Shown in pieces: positions 43,300 through 51,704 of a stretch of DNA of 64,000 nucleotides. Origin of the DNA: Myxococcus xanthus (GTDB lineage Bacteria; Myxococcota; Myxococcia; Myxococcales; Myxococcaceae); contig NZ_FNOH01000016.1 of the NCBI RefSeq assembly GCF_900106535.1, forward strand, positions 62,001-126,000, given 5' to 3'. A program made the translations under genes and the position numbers. Below the pieces are notes generated by a model. The model was not told the origin of the DNA and did no database searches. It worked only from the letters and a program-made list of their open reading frames with translations. Position 1 is the first letter of the stretch. Each line of letters opens with the position of its first letter.

Positions 43300-43701
43300 T
43301 TAGCGCTTGGAGAACTGGAACCGGCGACGCGCGCCCGGCTGGCCGTACTTCTTACGCTCGACCGCGCGAGCATCGCGGGTGAGGAAGCCGGCCTTCTTCA
43401 GCGCCGGACGGAACTCCGGGTTGAAGGAGCACAGCGCACGGGCGATGCCGTGACGGATGGCGCCGGCCTGGCCGGAGAGACCGCCACCCTTGACGTTGAC
43501 CGTCACGTCAACCTTGCCCTTCTGCTCGAGGATCTCGAGGGGCTGGTTGAGGATCATCTTGGACGTCTCACGGCCGAAGTACTCGTTCAGCTCGCGGCCG
43601 TTGATGGTGACAAGGCCAGTGCCAGGACGAATCCAGACGCGGGCGGTGGCCTCCTTGCGGCGGCCGGTGGCGTAGAAACCGAGCTCTTGGTTGATGGGCA
43701 T
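43300..43701 (-). CDS. rpsI: 30S ribosomal protein S9
   Basis: The 133-residue product has the S9 signature from ATGRRKEATARVWIRPGTG through GGGLSGQAGAIRHGIARAL to the basic C-terminus KYGQPGARRRFQFSKR, which reaches the ribosomal P site. It lies 14 bases after rplM in the conserved rplM-rpsI operon. Confidence 0.98.
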   Translation of the reverse strand: MPINQELGFYATGRRKEATARVWIRPGTGLVTINGRELNEYFGRETSKMILNQPLEILEQKGKVDVTVNVKGGGLSGQAGAIRHGIARALCSFNPEFRPALKKAGFLTRDARAVERKKYGQPGARRRFQFSKR

Positions 43702-43715
43702 GGACGTTATCTCCC

Positions 43716-44162
43716 TTACGCCTCGACCTCGAACGCGGCCGGCTTCTGGGCCGCGTGCGGGTGCGTGTCACCTGCGTAGACCTTCAGCTTCGTCATCATC
43801 TGGCGGCCGAGCGCGTTGCGCGGAAGCATGCGCCGCACGGCGTTGATGATGATGTCCTCAGGGTGACGCTGGCGGAGCTTCTCCAGGTTGGTGATCTTCA
43901 GGGCGCCCGGGAAACCCGCGTTCGGGTGCCGGTAGTACATCTTGTCCTGCTCCTTCGTGCCCGTCACCTTCACCTTTTCGGCGTTGATGACGACCACGTG
44001 GTCGCCCGTGTCAATGGACGGCGTGTAGATGGCCTTGTGCTTGCCCTTCAGCAGGGTGGCAATCTGGCTCGCCGCGCGGCCCAGCACCTTGTCGGACACG
44101 TCAACGACGTGCCACTGGCGCTTGATGTCCCCAGCCTTCGCGCTGTAGGTCTTCTGCGACAT
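43716..44162 (-). CDS. rplM: 50S ribosomal protein L13
   Basis: The 148-residue product matches L13: WHVVDVSDKVLGRAASQIATLLKGKHK, GDHVVVINAEKVKVTGTK, then RHPEDIIINAVRRMLPRNALGR. GGAG lies 8 bases before ATG 44162, which is chosen over an upstream in-frame GTG. A leader hairpin and promoter candidate are upstream. Confidence 0.97.
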   Translation of the reverse strand: MSQKTYSAKAGDIKRQWHVVDVSDKVLGRAASQIATLLKGKHKAIYTPSIDTGDHVVVINAEKVKVTGTKEQDKMYYRHPNAGFPGALKITNLEKLRQRHPEDIIINAVRRMLPRNALGRQMMTKLKVYAGDTHPHAAQKPAAFEVEA

Positions 44163-44240
44163 TTCGTGCACTCCAGACTTCTCGCGGCCGCCGTGTGCAT
44201 TCCAGGGACCGCTGCTCGTGCTTAATCAACCGCGGGTCGA

Positions 44241-44257
44241 CCGTGAAAACTTCACGG
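44241..44257 (-). promoter_or_regulatory. Hairpin in the rplM-rpsI leader
   Basis: CCGTGAA (44241-44247) and TTCACGG (44251-44257) are perfect 7-bp arms with a 3-base loop in the transcribed leader of rplM. Ribosomal protein leaders often bind their own product. Whether L13 or S9 does so here is inference. Confidence 0.35.
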
Positions 44258-44276
44258 AGGCCCGGAAAGGCCGACC

Positions 44277-44305
44277 GTCCTAGTGGGTGTGGCGGATCAA
44301 GTCAA
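44277..44305 (-). promoter_or_regulatory. rplM: Promoter candidate for rplM-rpsI
   Basis: On the minus strand, TTGACT (44300-44305, 5/6) is followed after 17 bases by TAGGAC (44277-44282). The position gives a leader of about 110 bases. The weak -10 starting with TAG resembles the tRNA-Lys promoter in this window. Confidence 0.5.
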
Positions 44306-44376
44306 GGTCACACCGCACCAGACGTCCGGATTCCCCGATCACCCCCGCCAGGACGCCCCCATCAGGAGGCGGACAC

Positions 44377-46452
44377 CTACCTGGCTGCTCCCCCAGACGG
44401 CCCGGTGCCACCCGGAGGCGTTCCCGGAATCGCGGGTTTCTTGAAGCGCTCCTTCAAGTTGGCGAAGAAGTTCTTCTCCTCCGTGGTGGGAGGCCCCTGA
44501 CGCGGCGCGTCCAGTTCCACCACCTCAATCACCTCCGGCGGCAGGTCCTCCAGGAAGCGCGAGGGCGTGCGGGGCACCTCCTTGCCGCGCTTCACGCGGG
44601 TGGCCGCGCGGGTGAGGTAGAGGACCTCCTTGGCGCGGGTGATGCCCACGTAGCAGAGGCGCCGCTCCTCCTCGAGGTTCTGCGCCTCGCCCTGCATGCC
44701 TCCGTGGGGCATCAGGTCCTCCTCCATACCGATGAAGAAGACGAGCCGGTATTCCAGGCCCTTGGAGGCGTGCACCGTCATCAAGGTGACGCGGCGGTTG
44801 GCGCCCGGCACCTCCTCTTCCTCCTGCCGGGTGTCCAGGCTCAGGCGGTTGAGGTACGTCGGCAGGCTCGCCTTGGGGCCCTCGCGCTTTTCGAAGTTCT
44901 CCAGCGAGTTGAGCACGCCGTCCACGCCCTTGAGCTTCTTGTCCGCGGCGGTGGCGCTGGTGGCGTGGGCGCGGGTGGCCTCGCGAAAGCCAATCTCCTC
45001 CAGCAGCTTGCGCGTCACGTTGGCCAACTGGCCGTGCTCGTACGCGGCGCGGTAGCGCTCCACCAGGTCCACGAAGTCCATCACCCGGGCCCCGGCCCCG
45101 GGCGGCAGGTCCTCGTAGTCGGTGGCCTTCTTCATCACCGTCCACAGCGTGACGCCCTCGCCCCGCGCGTGGACGTTCAGGCGCTCCATCGTCACGTCGC
45201 CAATGCCGCGCGAGGGCACGTTGACGATGCGAAGGAGCGAGATTTCGTCCAGCTTGTTCACGATGACCTTGAAGTACGCGATGACGTCCTTCACCTCGCG
45301 CCGGTCGAAGAACTCGCTGCCGCCCACCACCTCGTAGCCGATGTTCTTCTCCCGCAGCGTCTCCTCGATGGGGCGGGACTGGCCGTTGGTCCGGTAGAGC
45401 ACGGCGATGTCGTCCGCGGAGATGCCCAGGGCCATGTGCTTCTGGATTTCGTGCGCGACGAAGCGGGCCTCCTCTTCGTCATTGGGACACGTCACCACCT
45501 TCACCTTCGTTCCCCCCGTGCGGTCGGTCCACATCTGCTTGGCCTTGCGCTCGGGGTTCTTGGCGATGACGGCGTTGGCCGCGTCCAGGACCGTCTGGAC
45601 GGAGCGGTAGTTCTGCTCCAACCGGACCTCCTTCCCTCCCGGGAAGAGGCGGTCGAAGTCGAGGATGTTGCGCACCTCCGCGCCCCGCCACGAATAGATG
45701 CACTGGTCGTCGTCACCCACCGCGCACACGTTGCGGGAGCGGCCCGCCAGCAGCTTCAGCAGTTCCAACTGCGCGGTGTTGGTGTCCTGGAACTCGTCCA
45801 CCAGCAGGTAGCGGAAGCGCTTGGTGTACTTCTCGTAGAGGTCCGGGTGCTCGCGCAGGAGGCGCGCGGGCAGCAGCAGCAGGTCGTCGAAGTCCACCGA
45901 CCCCTGCGCCTTCAGCGACAGCTGATAGTCCGGGTACACCATGTGGGTGATGAGGTCGTAATCATCCCCAATCCCCTCCGGCTTGGGCTCCGGCGCCTTG
46001 CCGGAGTTCTTCGCCTTGGAGATGAGGTTGAGCACCTTGCGCGCGTCGAACGAGCGGTCGTCGATTTTGTGCTCGCGCATCGCGCGCCGGATGTTGGCCA
46101 GCTGGTCGCCCATGTCGGCGATGGCGAACTTCTTGGGCCACCCCAGCCGGTGGATGTCCTCGCGGAGCATCTCCGCGCCAAAGGCGTGGAAGGTGCACAC
46201 CAGCACGCCCTGCGCCCGAGGTCCCGCCATGTGGACCAGGCGCTCCTTCATCTCCGTGGCGGCCTTGTTGGTGAAGGTCACCGCCAGGATGTTGCGGGCC
46301 ATGATGAGGCCCGGCCGCTCGTTGAGCAGGTGGACGATGCGGTGGGTGATGACGCGAGTCTTGCCGCTGCCTGCGCCTGCCAGCACGAGGAGCGGTCCCT
46401 CCAGGGTCACCACGGCCTCGCGCTGCGGAGGATTGAGCTTCGAGAGGTCCAT
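44377..46452 (-). CDS. UvrD/PcrA/Rep-family DNA helicase
   Basis: The 691-residue product is a superfamily 1A helicase. It starts LNPPQREAVVTLEGPLLVLAGAGSGKTRVI (Q motif and Walker A). Motif Ia is LAVTFTNKAATEMKER, motif II is YLLVDEFQDTN, motif III is CAVGDDDQCIYSWRGA, motif IV is LEQNYRS, motif V is VTLMTVHASKGLEY and motif VI is RRLCYVGITRAKE. It unwinds DNA 3' to 5' in repair or replication restart. The C-terminal tail is Pro/Gly-rich. At about 690 residues it is near Rep/PcrA size. ATG 46452 is the conserved start, 34 bases from the divergent lipoprotein gene. Confidence 0.93.
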   Translation of the reverse strand: MDLSKLNPPQREAVVTLEGPLLVLAGAGSGKTRVITHRIVHLLNERPGLIMARNILAVTFTNKAATEMKERLVHMAGPRAQGVLVCTFHAFGAEMLREDIHRLGWPKKFAIADMGDQLANIRRAMREHKIDDRSFDARKVLNLISKAKNSGKAPEPKPEGIGDDYDLITHMVYPDYQLSLKAQGSVDFDDLLLLPARLLREHPDLYEKYTKRFRYLLVDEFQDTNTAQLELLKLLAGRSRNVCAVGDDDQCIYSWRGAEVRNILDFDRLFPGGKEVRLEQNYRSVQTVLDAANAVIAKNPERKAKQMWTDRTGGTKVKVVTCPNDEEEARFVAHEIQKHMALGISADDIAVLYRTNGQSRPIEETLREKNIGYEVVGGSEFFDRREVKDVIAYFKVIVNKLDEISLLRIVNVPSRGIGDVTMERLNVHARGEGVTLWTVMKKATDYEDLPPGAGARVMDFVDLVERYRAAYEHGQLANVTRKLLEEIGFREATRAHATSATAADKKLKGVDGVLNSLENFEKREGPKASLPTYLNRLSLDTRQEEEEVPGANRRVTLMTVHASKGLEYRLVFFIGMEEDLMPHGGMQGEAQNLEEERRLCYVGITRAKEVLYLTRAATRVKRGKEVPRTPSRFLEDLPPEVIEVVELDAPRQGPPTTEEKNFFANLKERFKKPAIPGTPPGGTGPSGGAAR

Positions 46453-46486
46453 TGCGCGCGGGGCGGGGATACCCTTTGATTCGTTC

Positions 46487-47062
46487 GTGCGCGACTCTTT
46501 TTTCCCCAGGCGCTCTGGCGCTCTTCTCGCACTCGTCCTGGGCACGGGATGCATTGGCGAGTCCGGCTCGTCCCCGGAGGTGGCACCCGTGGTGTCGGCG
46601 GAGAGCGCGCCCTGCGTGTACTTCAAGCAACTGGCGCCCTTCCTTCCAGAACGGCTGGACGGCTTCACCGTGGCACACACCCAGGGCTCCACCGGGAAGT
46701 ACGGCGAGGTGTCCGTCTCCGAGGCCGAGCGGCTCTACACCCGGGGTGAGGGACGCGAGGTGAAGGTGCGCATCGTGGACACCACCATGGGCGAGCGCAT
46801 TGGCAAGGCCATCCAGGAGGCCGCCGACCGCTCCCGGGGCAAGGCGGCCAGTGACCCGTCCGCCCCCATCCACCTGGACGACGCCGTGGGCTTCGTGCGG
46901 TACGACGCGGAGGAGTCTGTGGCCGAAGCGAACCTCCTTGTGGGGGGGCGCTACGTGGTTGCCGTCACCAGCCGGGGATTTCCGGGTACGGTGGAGGTGC
47001 GCCGGGTGGCGCGCGGCATCGACCTTGCGGGACTGGCTCGCCTGAGGCCCGGTCCGAACTGA
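46487..47062 (+). CDS. Putative lipoprotein of unknown function
   Basis: The 191-residue product begins with a basic/hydrophobic signal (RRSGALLALVLGTGC) whose cysteine is a probable lipidation site. The mature part includes LAPFLPERLDGFTVAHTQGSTGKYGEVSVSEAER and repeated GR-x-VVAV-type strands. I do not recognise a family, although the pattern resembles small periplasmic proteins measuring or binding ligands. GTG 46487 is the only start that keeps the signal. The period-3 cysteine protein gene follows after 16 bases, so they are probably co-transcribed. Confidence 0.68.
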   Translation: MRDSFFPRRSGALLALVLGTGCIGESGSSPEVAPVVSAESAPCVYFKQLAPFLPERLDGFTVAHTQGSTGKYGEVSVSEAERLYTRGEGREVKVRIVDTTMGERIGKAIQEAADRSRGKAASDPSAPIHLDDAVGFVRYDAEESVAEANLLVGGRYVVAVTSRGFPGTVEVRRVARGIDLAGLARLRPGPN

Positions 47063-47078
47063 TGAAGGAGTGTCCCAG

Positions 47079-47576
47079 GTGGTGAAGGACAAAGGAACGC
47101 GGCCCGATAAGGCGGACCTGGTCGCGCAGGAGAAGGCGGCGCGGGAGCTGGTGTCCTCTCTGGGCAAGCGGGAGTTCCTGGAGCAGTTCCAGAAGCTGGC
47201 CAAGAGCTTCGCGTCCGACCCGGGCAACCCCGGCTCCTACGCGTGCGAGGGCTGTCAGCGCTGCGCCAACTGCATGTTCTGCAAGGACTGCGACAGTTGC
47301 TTCTCGTGCACGCACTGCACCCGGTGCGAGCTGTGCAACAACTGCTCGCACTGCGTGGACTGCAAGAGCTGCAACGCCTGCGCGTACTGCGTCCAGAGCG
47401 AGAACTGCTCCACCAGCGCGTACCTGGTGCTGTGCCGCAACCTGCAGGACTGCAACTACTGCTTCGGCTGCGTGGGCCTGGCGAAGAAGGACTTCCACAT
47501 CCTCAACGTCCCCTTCCCACGAACGGAGTACTTCAAAATCGTGGGCCGGCTGCGCAAGGAGCTGGGGATTCCATAG
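47079..47576 (+). CDS. Cysteine-triplet repeat protein (Cys at every third residue)
   Basis: The product (165 residues from GTG 47079) has a Lys/Glu-rich helical N-terminus, then from residue 56 to 104 a cysteine at every third position, 17 in a row (C-x-x repeated). Later cysteines at 110, 119, 125, 128 and 131 stay in the same register of three, so 22 cysteines share one period over 75 residues. The non-Cys positions vary freely. A left-handed or parallel beta solenoid with a cysteine stack on one face, or a polynuclear metal-binding array, would explain this. No export signal is seen, so reduced cytoplasmic thiols are likely. AAGGAG lies 8 bases before GTG 47079; GTG 47070 is the alternative. 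The function is unknown. Confidence 0.85.
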   Translation: MVKDKGTRPDKADLVAQEKAARELVSSLGKREFLEQFQKLAKSFASDPGNPGSYACEGCQRCANCMFCKDCDSCFSCTHCTRCELCNNCSHCVDCKSCNACAYCVQSENCSTSAYLVLCRNLQDCNYCFGCVGLAKKDFHILNVPFPRTEYFKIVGRLRKELGIP

Positions 47577-47596
47577 GCCCCAGCCCCCTCCCCTCG

Positions 47597-48784
47597 CTAG
47601 AGGGCGCGCACGTAGAGGGCCTTCAGGTACTCCGTCTCCGGCAGCCCGGCCAGCACCGGGTGGTCCAACCCCGCGCCCCGCCGCTCCAGAATCTGCACCG
47701 GCCGCTTCGCATCCGCGGCGGCCGCCAGCACCATCTCCTCGAAGGCGGCGCGGTCCAGCTTGCCGGAGCAGGAGCAGGTGACGAGCAACCCGTCCGGCTT
47801 GAGGCAGCGGAAGGCGCGCAGGTTCAGCTCGTGGTAGGCGCGCAGCGCGGTGGCCAGGCCCTCGCGGCGCTTGGCCAGTCCGGGCGGGTCCAACACCACG
47901 GTGTCGAAGCGGCGCCCGCTGGTGTCGAAGCGGCGCAGCACATCGAAGGCGTTGGCGTTCTCCACGGTGACGTTGGCGCGGCCGTTGGCCTCGGCGTTGG
48001 CCTTGGCGCGCGCGGCGGCCTTCTCGTCCTGCTCCACCGCCAGCACGGACGTGCAGGTGCGTGACAGCGAGAGCGCGAAGCCGCCGTGGTAGCTGAAGAG
48101 GTCCAGCGCGTCGCCGCGCGCCAGCTCCCCGGCCCGCAGGTGGTTGTCCACCTGGTCCAGGAAGGCGCCCGTCTTCATGTCGCCCTGGAGGTCGACCTCG
48201 AAGCGGTTCTCCCCCTCGTGGTAGGTGAAGCGCGCGGCGCCCTCACCGTGCAGCAGGCGCGCCTCGCGGGGCAGGCCTTCGAAGTCACGGCCGGAGGCGT
48301 CGTCCCGGCACATGACGTGGGTGGCGCCGGTGAGCTCCACCAGCATCTTCGCCAGCGTCTCCTTGCGCGCGTCCATGCCCTCGGAGAGCGTCTGGAGCGT
48401 GAGGCCCTTTCCGTAGCGGTCCACGAAGAGGCCCGGGAGCTGGTCCGCCTCGCCGTGCACCAGCCGCAGCCCGTCACGGCCGGACAGGTACGCCCGGCGC
48501 GCCAGGGCGGCCTCCAGGCGGCGGCGGAAGAAGGCGTCGTCCACCGGCTCCTCGGCGGGCCCCTTGCGCGTCAGCAGGCGCAGCGCCAGGGGCGAGCGGC
48601 GGGCATAGAGCGCCTGGCCAATGGGATTGCCCTGGGAGTCCACCACCAGCACCACGGCGCCGGCGCCCTTCACGTCGGGCGGGGCGGCGATTTCGGTGCG
48701 GTACACCCAGGGATTGAAGTGCCGCAGCGAGCGCGCCCCCTTGGGGGTGACGCGCGCGACGGGCAGGGCTGCATGGGGGGGCAT
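47597..48784 (-). CDS. rlmI: RlmI-like 23S rRNA (cytosine-C5) methyltransferase
   Basis: The 395-residue product has a PUA-like N-terminal domain (about 10-90, with HFNPWVYRTEI and GQALYARRSPLALRLL), an EEHEA-type middle region (VHGEADQLPGLFVDRYG) and a Rossmann methyltransferase domain. The last shows LDLFSYHGGFALSLSR, VLDPPGLAKRREG and VTCSCSG. This is the plan of RlmI, which methylates C5 of C1962 in 23S rRNA. The catalytic Cys would be in the CSCSG motif. ATG 48784 is chosen because GGAG lies 8 bases upstream. Confidence 0.87.
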   Translation of the reverse strand: MPPHAALPVARVTPKGARSLRHFNPWVYRTEIAAPPDVKGAGAVVLVVDSQGNPIGQALYARRSPLALRLLTRKGPAEEPVDDAFFRRRLEAALARRAYLSGRDGLRLVHGEADQLPGLFVDRYGKGLTLQTLSEGMDARKETLAKMLVELTGATHVMCRDDASGRDFEGLPREARLLHGEGAARFTYHEGENRFEVDLQGDMKTGAFLDQVDNHLRAGELARGDALDLFSYHGGFALSLSRTCTSVLAVEQDEKAAARAKANAEANGRANVTVENANAFDVLRRFDTSGRRFDTVVLDPPGLAKRREGLATALRAYHELNLRAFRCLKPDGLLVTCSCSGKLDRAAFEEMVLAAAADAKRPVQILERRGAGLDHPVLAGLPETEYLKALYVRAL

Positions 48785-48789
48785 CAGGC

Positions 48790-50022
48790 TCACTCCAGGC
48801 CGCGAGCGGCCAGTTCTTCGTCGTCCTCGCCGCGAAGGTGCCCGATTTCGTGCAGCAACGTCACGCGGATCTGCTCGCGAAGTTCCTCGGGCGTCCGGGC
48901 GGCGCGCGCCAGGTTGCGGCGGTAGAGCACCACGGAGCGGCACGGCACCTCGGAGCCGTCACAGGGCTCGGCCAGCGGCGGGCCCCGGTAGAGCCCCAGA
49001 ATCGTGGGCGACAGCGGCGGCTGGTTGGCCAGCAGGTCCGCGTCCGCGGGCAGCTCCTCCGCAGTGACGGGCACGCCGTCCAAGTCCCCGCGCATGTCCT
49101 TGGGCAGCTCGGCGACGGCCCTCACCACCTCGGCGCGGAAGTCCTCCTCCGCGGGCAGCGGCGGCTCGGGAAAGTCGTCCGGCGCCAGCGTGCGCGCCTT
49201 GTCGAAGTGGCCCTGCGCCTGCTTCCACTTGCCCTCGCGCTCCAACAGGAGCCCCAGGTGATGATGGGCGTGCGCGGCCCGCTCCGGGTCGTCCACGAGA
49301 CTGGTGAAGGCGGTGCGGGCCTCCCGGAAGCGGCACAGCTCGAAGAGGGCCAGGGCGCGCTCGTAGAGGGCCTCGCGGCTTCCGGGATTGCGCGCGAGGA
49401 CGATGGCGGAGTGCGCCAGCGAGGACTCCGCCTGTCCCAAATCATTGAAGGCCATGGCGGCCACCAGCGCGAGGTGCGGAATCAGCTCCGGGGGCGTGTT
49501 GGGCTGGGACAGGCCGCGCTCGGCGTAGAGGGCGCCCAATTCGTCCCGCTCCCGGGTGGAGGACAGTTGCACGGCGTACAGGTGCGCCGAGCCCAGAAGG
49601 GCGGACGGGTCCCCCGGGTCGATGGCGAGCGCCCGCGCGTAGGCGAGCTGCGCCTCTGTCTCGCGGCCCAGGGCGGCCAGCGCCACGCCGCGTTCCGCGT
49701 GGGCGGCGGCCAGGTCCGGCTCCAGCGCGGCGGCCTGGGCGGCGCAGGACAGTGCATCCTCGAAGCGGCCTTCCTCGAAGTAGCGACGCGACGCATCCAA
49801 CGGGGCCGCGCCGTCCGAGCGGCACACGGCCAGCGGCTGCATCCGGTGAGTGGCGTCCTCCGGGGGCGGTGCGGAACGCACGCTGGCGGTGGGCGCCCCG
49901 GCGCCAGGCGCGCTGAGGGCGGGCACGGCCGGACATGACGCGTCCGGCGCCTCAGAGGCCAGGGGGCCGCGCTTGCAGGCAGCAATGAGGAGACAGAAGG
50001 CGAGCAGACCGCGCCGCGACAT
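48790..50022 (-). CDS. Lipoprotein with TPR region and C-terminal zinc metallopeptidase-like domain
   Basis: The 410-residue product begins with a lipoprotein signal (LLAFCLLIAACKR, Cys16). Residues about 70-280 are TPR units (RFEDALSCAAQAAALEPDLAAA, KWKQAQGHFDKARTLAPDDF). The C-terminal roughly 130 residues match the small zincin family: SPTILGLYRGPPL, VVLYRRNLAR and the motif TLLHEIGHLRGEDDEEL. His-Glu-x2-His with a downstream acidic ligand would hold zinc. The fusion of a lipid anchor, TPR scaffold and zincin is unusual. It precedes the RlmI-like gene and nearly abuts it. Confidence 0.85.
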   Translation of the reverse strand: MSRRGLLAFCLLIAACKRGPLASEAPDASCPAVPALSAPGAGAPTASVRSAPPPEDATHRMQPLAVCRSDGAAPLDASRRYFEEGRFEDALSCAAQAAALEPDLAAAHAERGVALAALGRETEAQLAYARALAIDPGDPSALLGSAHLYAVQLSSTRERDELGALYAERGLSQPNTPPELIPHLALVAAMAFNDLGQAESSLAHSAIVLARNPGSREALYERALALFELCRFREARTAFTSLVDDPERAAHAHHHLGLLLEREGKWKQAQGHFDKARTLAPDDFPEPPLPAEEDFRAEVVRAVAELPKDMRGDLDGVPVTAEELPADADLLANQPPLSPTILGLYRGPPLAEPCDGSEVPCRSVVLYRRNLARAARTPEELREQIRVTLLHEIGHLRGEDDEELAARGLE

Positions 50023-50134
50023 GGGCCGCCAGGGTACGGCATCACCCCGTGGCCGGGAAGCCGAGACGTGCACGGCCGCTTGCTGGCGCGACTGGACACC
50101 CACCCGCCCCGCCCTGCACTAGGTTGCCCGTCCC

Positions 50135-50707
50135 ATGAGCGAATTGATTCTGGCCTCCACGTCGAGCGCCCGGCGGGCCCTGATGGATGGACTGAGGCTT
50201 CCCTACCGCGCCGAGGCCCCCGGCGTGGACGAGGTCGTCGCCCCACACCTGTCGGTGACGGAGGCCGTGCGGGAGCTCGCGTCACGCAAGGCCCGCGCGG
50301 TGCATCAGCGCCACCCGGAGGCCTGGGTGCTGGGCGCGGACCAGCTCGTCGAGGTGGCGGGCGAAGTCCTCTCCAAGCCCGTCGACCGGAACGCGGCGCG
50401 CGAGCAACTGCGCAAGCTGGTGGGCCACACCCACGCCATCCACACCGGGGTGTGCCTGGTGGGCCCCGGAGGCAAGGTGCTCGATGCAGTGGAGACGACC
50501 CGGCTGACCTTCTACCGGGTGAAGGAGGAGGAGCTGGAGCGCTACCTCGACCTGAACGAATGGGAGGGCTGCTGCGGCAGCTACCGCGTGGAGGACGCCG
50601 GACAGGCCCTGTTGGAGCGGCTCGACGGCGACCGCTCCAACGTTCAGGGCCTGCCCATGGTGACGGTGGTGCGACTGCTGCGGGAGGCGGGCTTCCGGTT
50701 CTTCTGA
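50135..50707 (+). CDS. Maf-family nucleoside triphosphate pyrophosphatase (YceF-like)
   Basis: The 190-residue product has the Maf signature [17 protein letters not shown], the catalytic-region [18 protein letters not shown], the [19 protein letters not shown] segment and GSYRVEDAG near the C-terminus. The CCGS-type motif resembles YceF (7-methyl-GTP pyrophosphatase) more than YhdE (dTTP/UTP). It would remove modified nucleotides from the pool. It is divergent from the TPR-metallopeptidase gene. Confidence 0.88.
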
Positions 50708-50728
50708 GCGCCGCTGACGCCCGCGCCG

Positions 50729-51691
50729 TCACGCGTCGGAGGACAGCTCCGCCAGAATCTCCGCGTAGGCGGCGCGCGCCTTGTCGGCCTGGTCCGCCTT
50801 GAAGCTCACCGCGGCCACCACCGGGTGCCCGCCGCCGCCGTAGCGTCCGGCGATGGCGGACAGGTCGTGCCGCCGCAGCTCCGGCTTCCACGGGTTGGAG
50901 CCGATGGACACCTTGGCCCGCGAGGCGCCCTTCCCCACCCACAGCGTGTAGCGCGCGTCCGGGTAGAGGGCATAGGCGATGAACTTGTTGAGGCTGTCCA
51001 CGCCCTCGTCCACCAGGTCGAAGAAGACGACGCCGCGCTCGTAGCGCGCCCGGGCACGCACCAGCTCGATGTTCGACTGGTGGCGCGCCAGCAGCGGCGC
51101 CAACGGCGCGGCGATGAGCGGCGAGGTGGCGATGTCCGCCAGCGACTCGGACTGCATGCGGCGGATGACTTCCGGGATGAGGCTGGGGTCCTTGTTGGCC
51201 TCCAGCACCGTCATGATGCGCAGCGCGGGCTCCTCCAGCGCCACCGCCATCTGCGGCGAGGGGAACTGGGCCCCGTCGATGATTTCCGCCCAGTGGATGA
51301 GCTCCGCCAGGGGCGACGCATCCCAGCCGAAGCGCTCCCGGGCCACGTCCGCCAGGTACTTCGTGCAACTCTTGCGGTGCGCGTCGTGGAATTTGCGCCC
51401 GCTGGTGTCCGCGCGGAAGTGCGCCTCGTCTCCCGGCTGCTGGAAGGCGGAGGCGTGGTGGTCGAACCACCAGGTCAGCCGCGCGTCCTGGCTGTAGCGG
51501 AAGTCGACGATGACATTCTCCTCGCCGGAGAACACGGCCGGGTCGATGCCCTCGGCGCCCGGCTTGTGGTTCAGACCGAGGTACCGGAAGGCCGCGTCCG
51601 GACGGATGCGCTCCCGGTAGAAGCGGGAGAACACGGCCGCGCTCGCGGCGCCGTCGAAGCAGCTGTCGTGAAAGAGGACCTGGACGTTCAT
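50729..51691 (-). CDS. DHH-family phosphoesterase
   Basis: The 320-residue product begins VLFHDSCFDGAASAAVFSRF, the first DHH metal motif. It continues with ENVIVDFRYS, the DHH motif itself in WWFDHHASAF, and a helical linker. The C-terminal DHHA1-like end carries YGGGGHPVVAAVSF, the GGGH substrate-binding motif. Relatives hydrolyse short oligonucleotides, cyclic dinucleotide products or polyphosphate-like substrates; which applies here is not clear. AAGGGG lies about 8 bases before ATG 51691. It follows the zinc-ribbon membrane protein gene by 13 bases. Confidence 0.87.
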   Translation of the reverse strand: MNVQVLFHDSCFDGAASAAVFSRFYRERIRPDAAFRYLGLNHKPGAEGIDPAVFSGEENVIVDFRYSQDARLTWWFDHHASAFQQPGDEAHFRADTSGRKFHDAHRKSCTKYLADVARERFGWDASPLAELIHWAEIIDGAQFPSPQMAVALEEPALRIMTVLEANKDPSLIPEVIRRMQSESLADIATSPLIAAPLAPLLARHQSNIELVRARARYERGVVFFDLVDEGVDSLNKFIAYALYPDARYTLWVGKGASRAKVSIGSNPWKPELRRHDLSAIAGRYGGGGHPVVAAVSFKADQADKARAAYAEILAELSSDA

Positions 51692-51704
51692 GGCGATGAG
51701 CCCC

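Noticed and set aside
49482..51470. 662-codon minus-strand frame
   Set aside because: It spans the start of the TPR-metallopeptidase gene, the Maf gene and part of the DHH gene, all of which have clear family motifs; the long frame is compositional.
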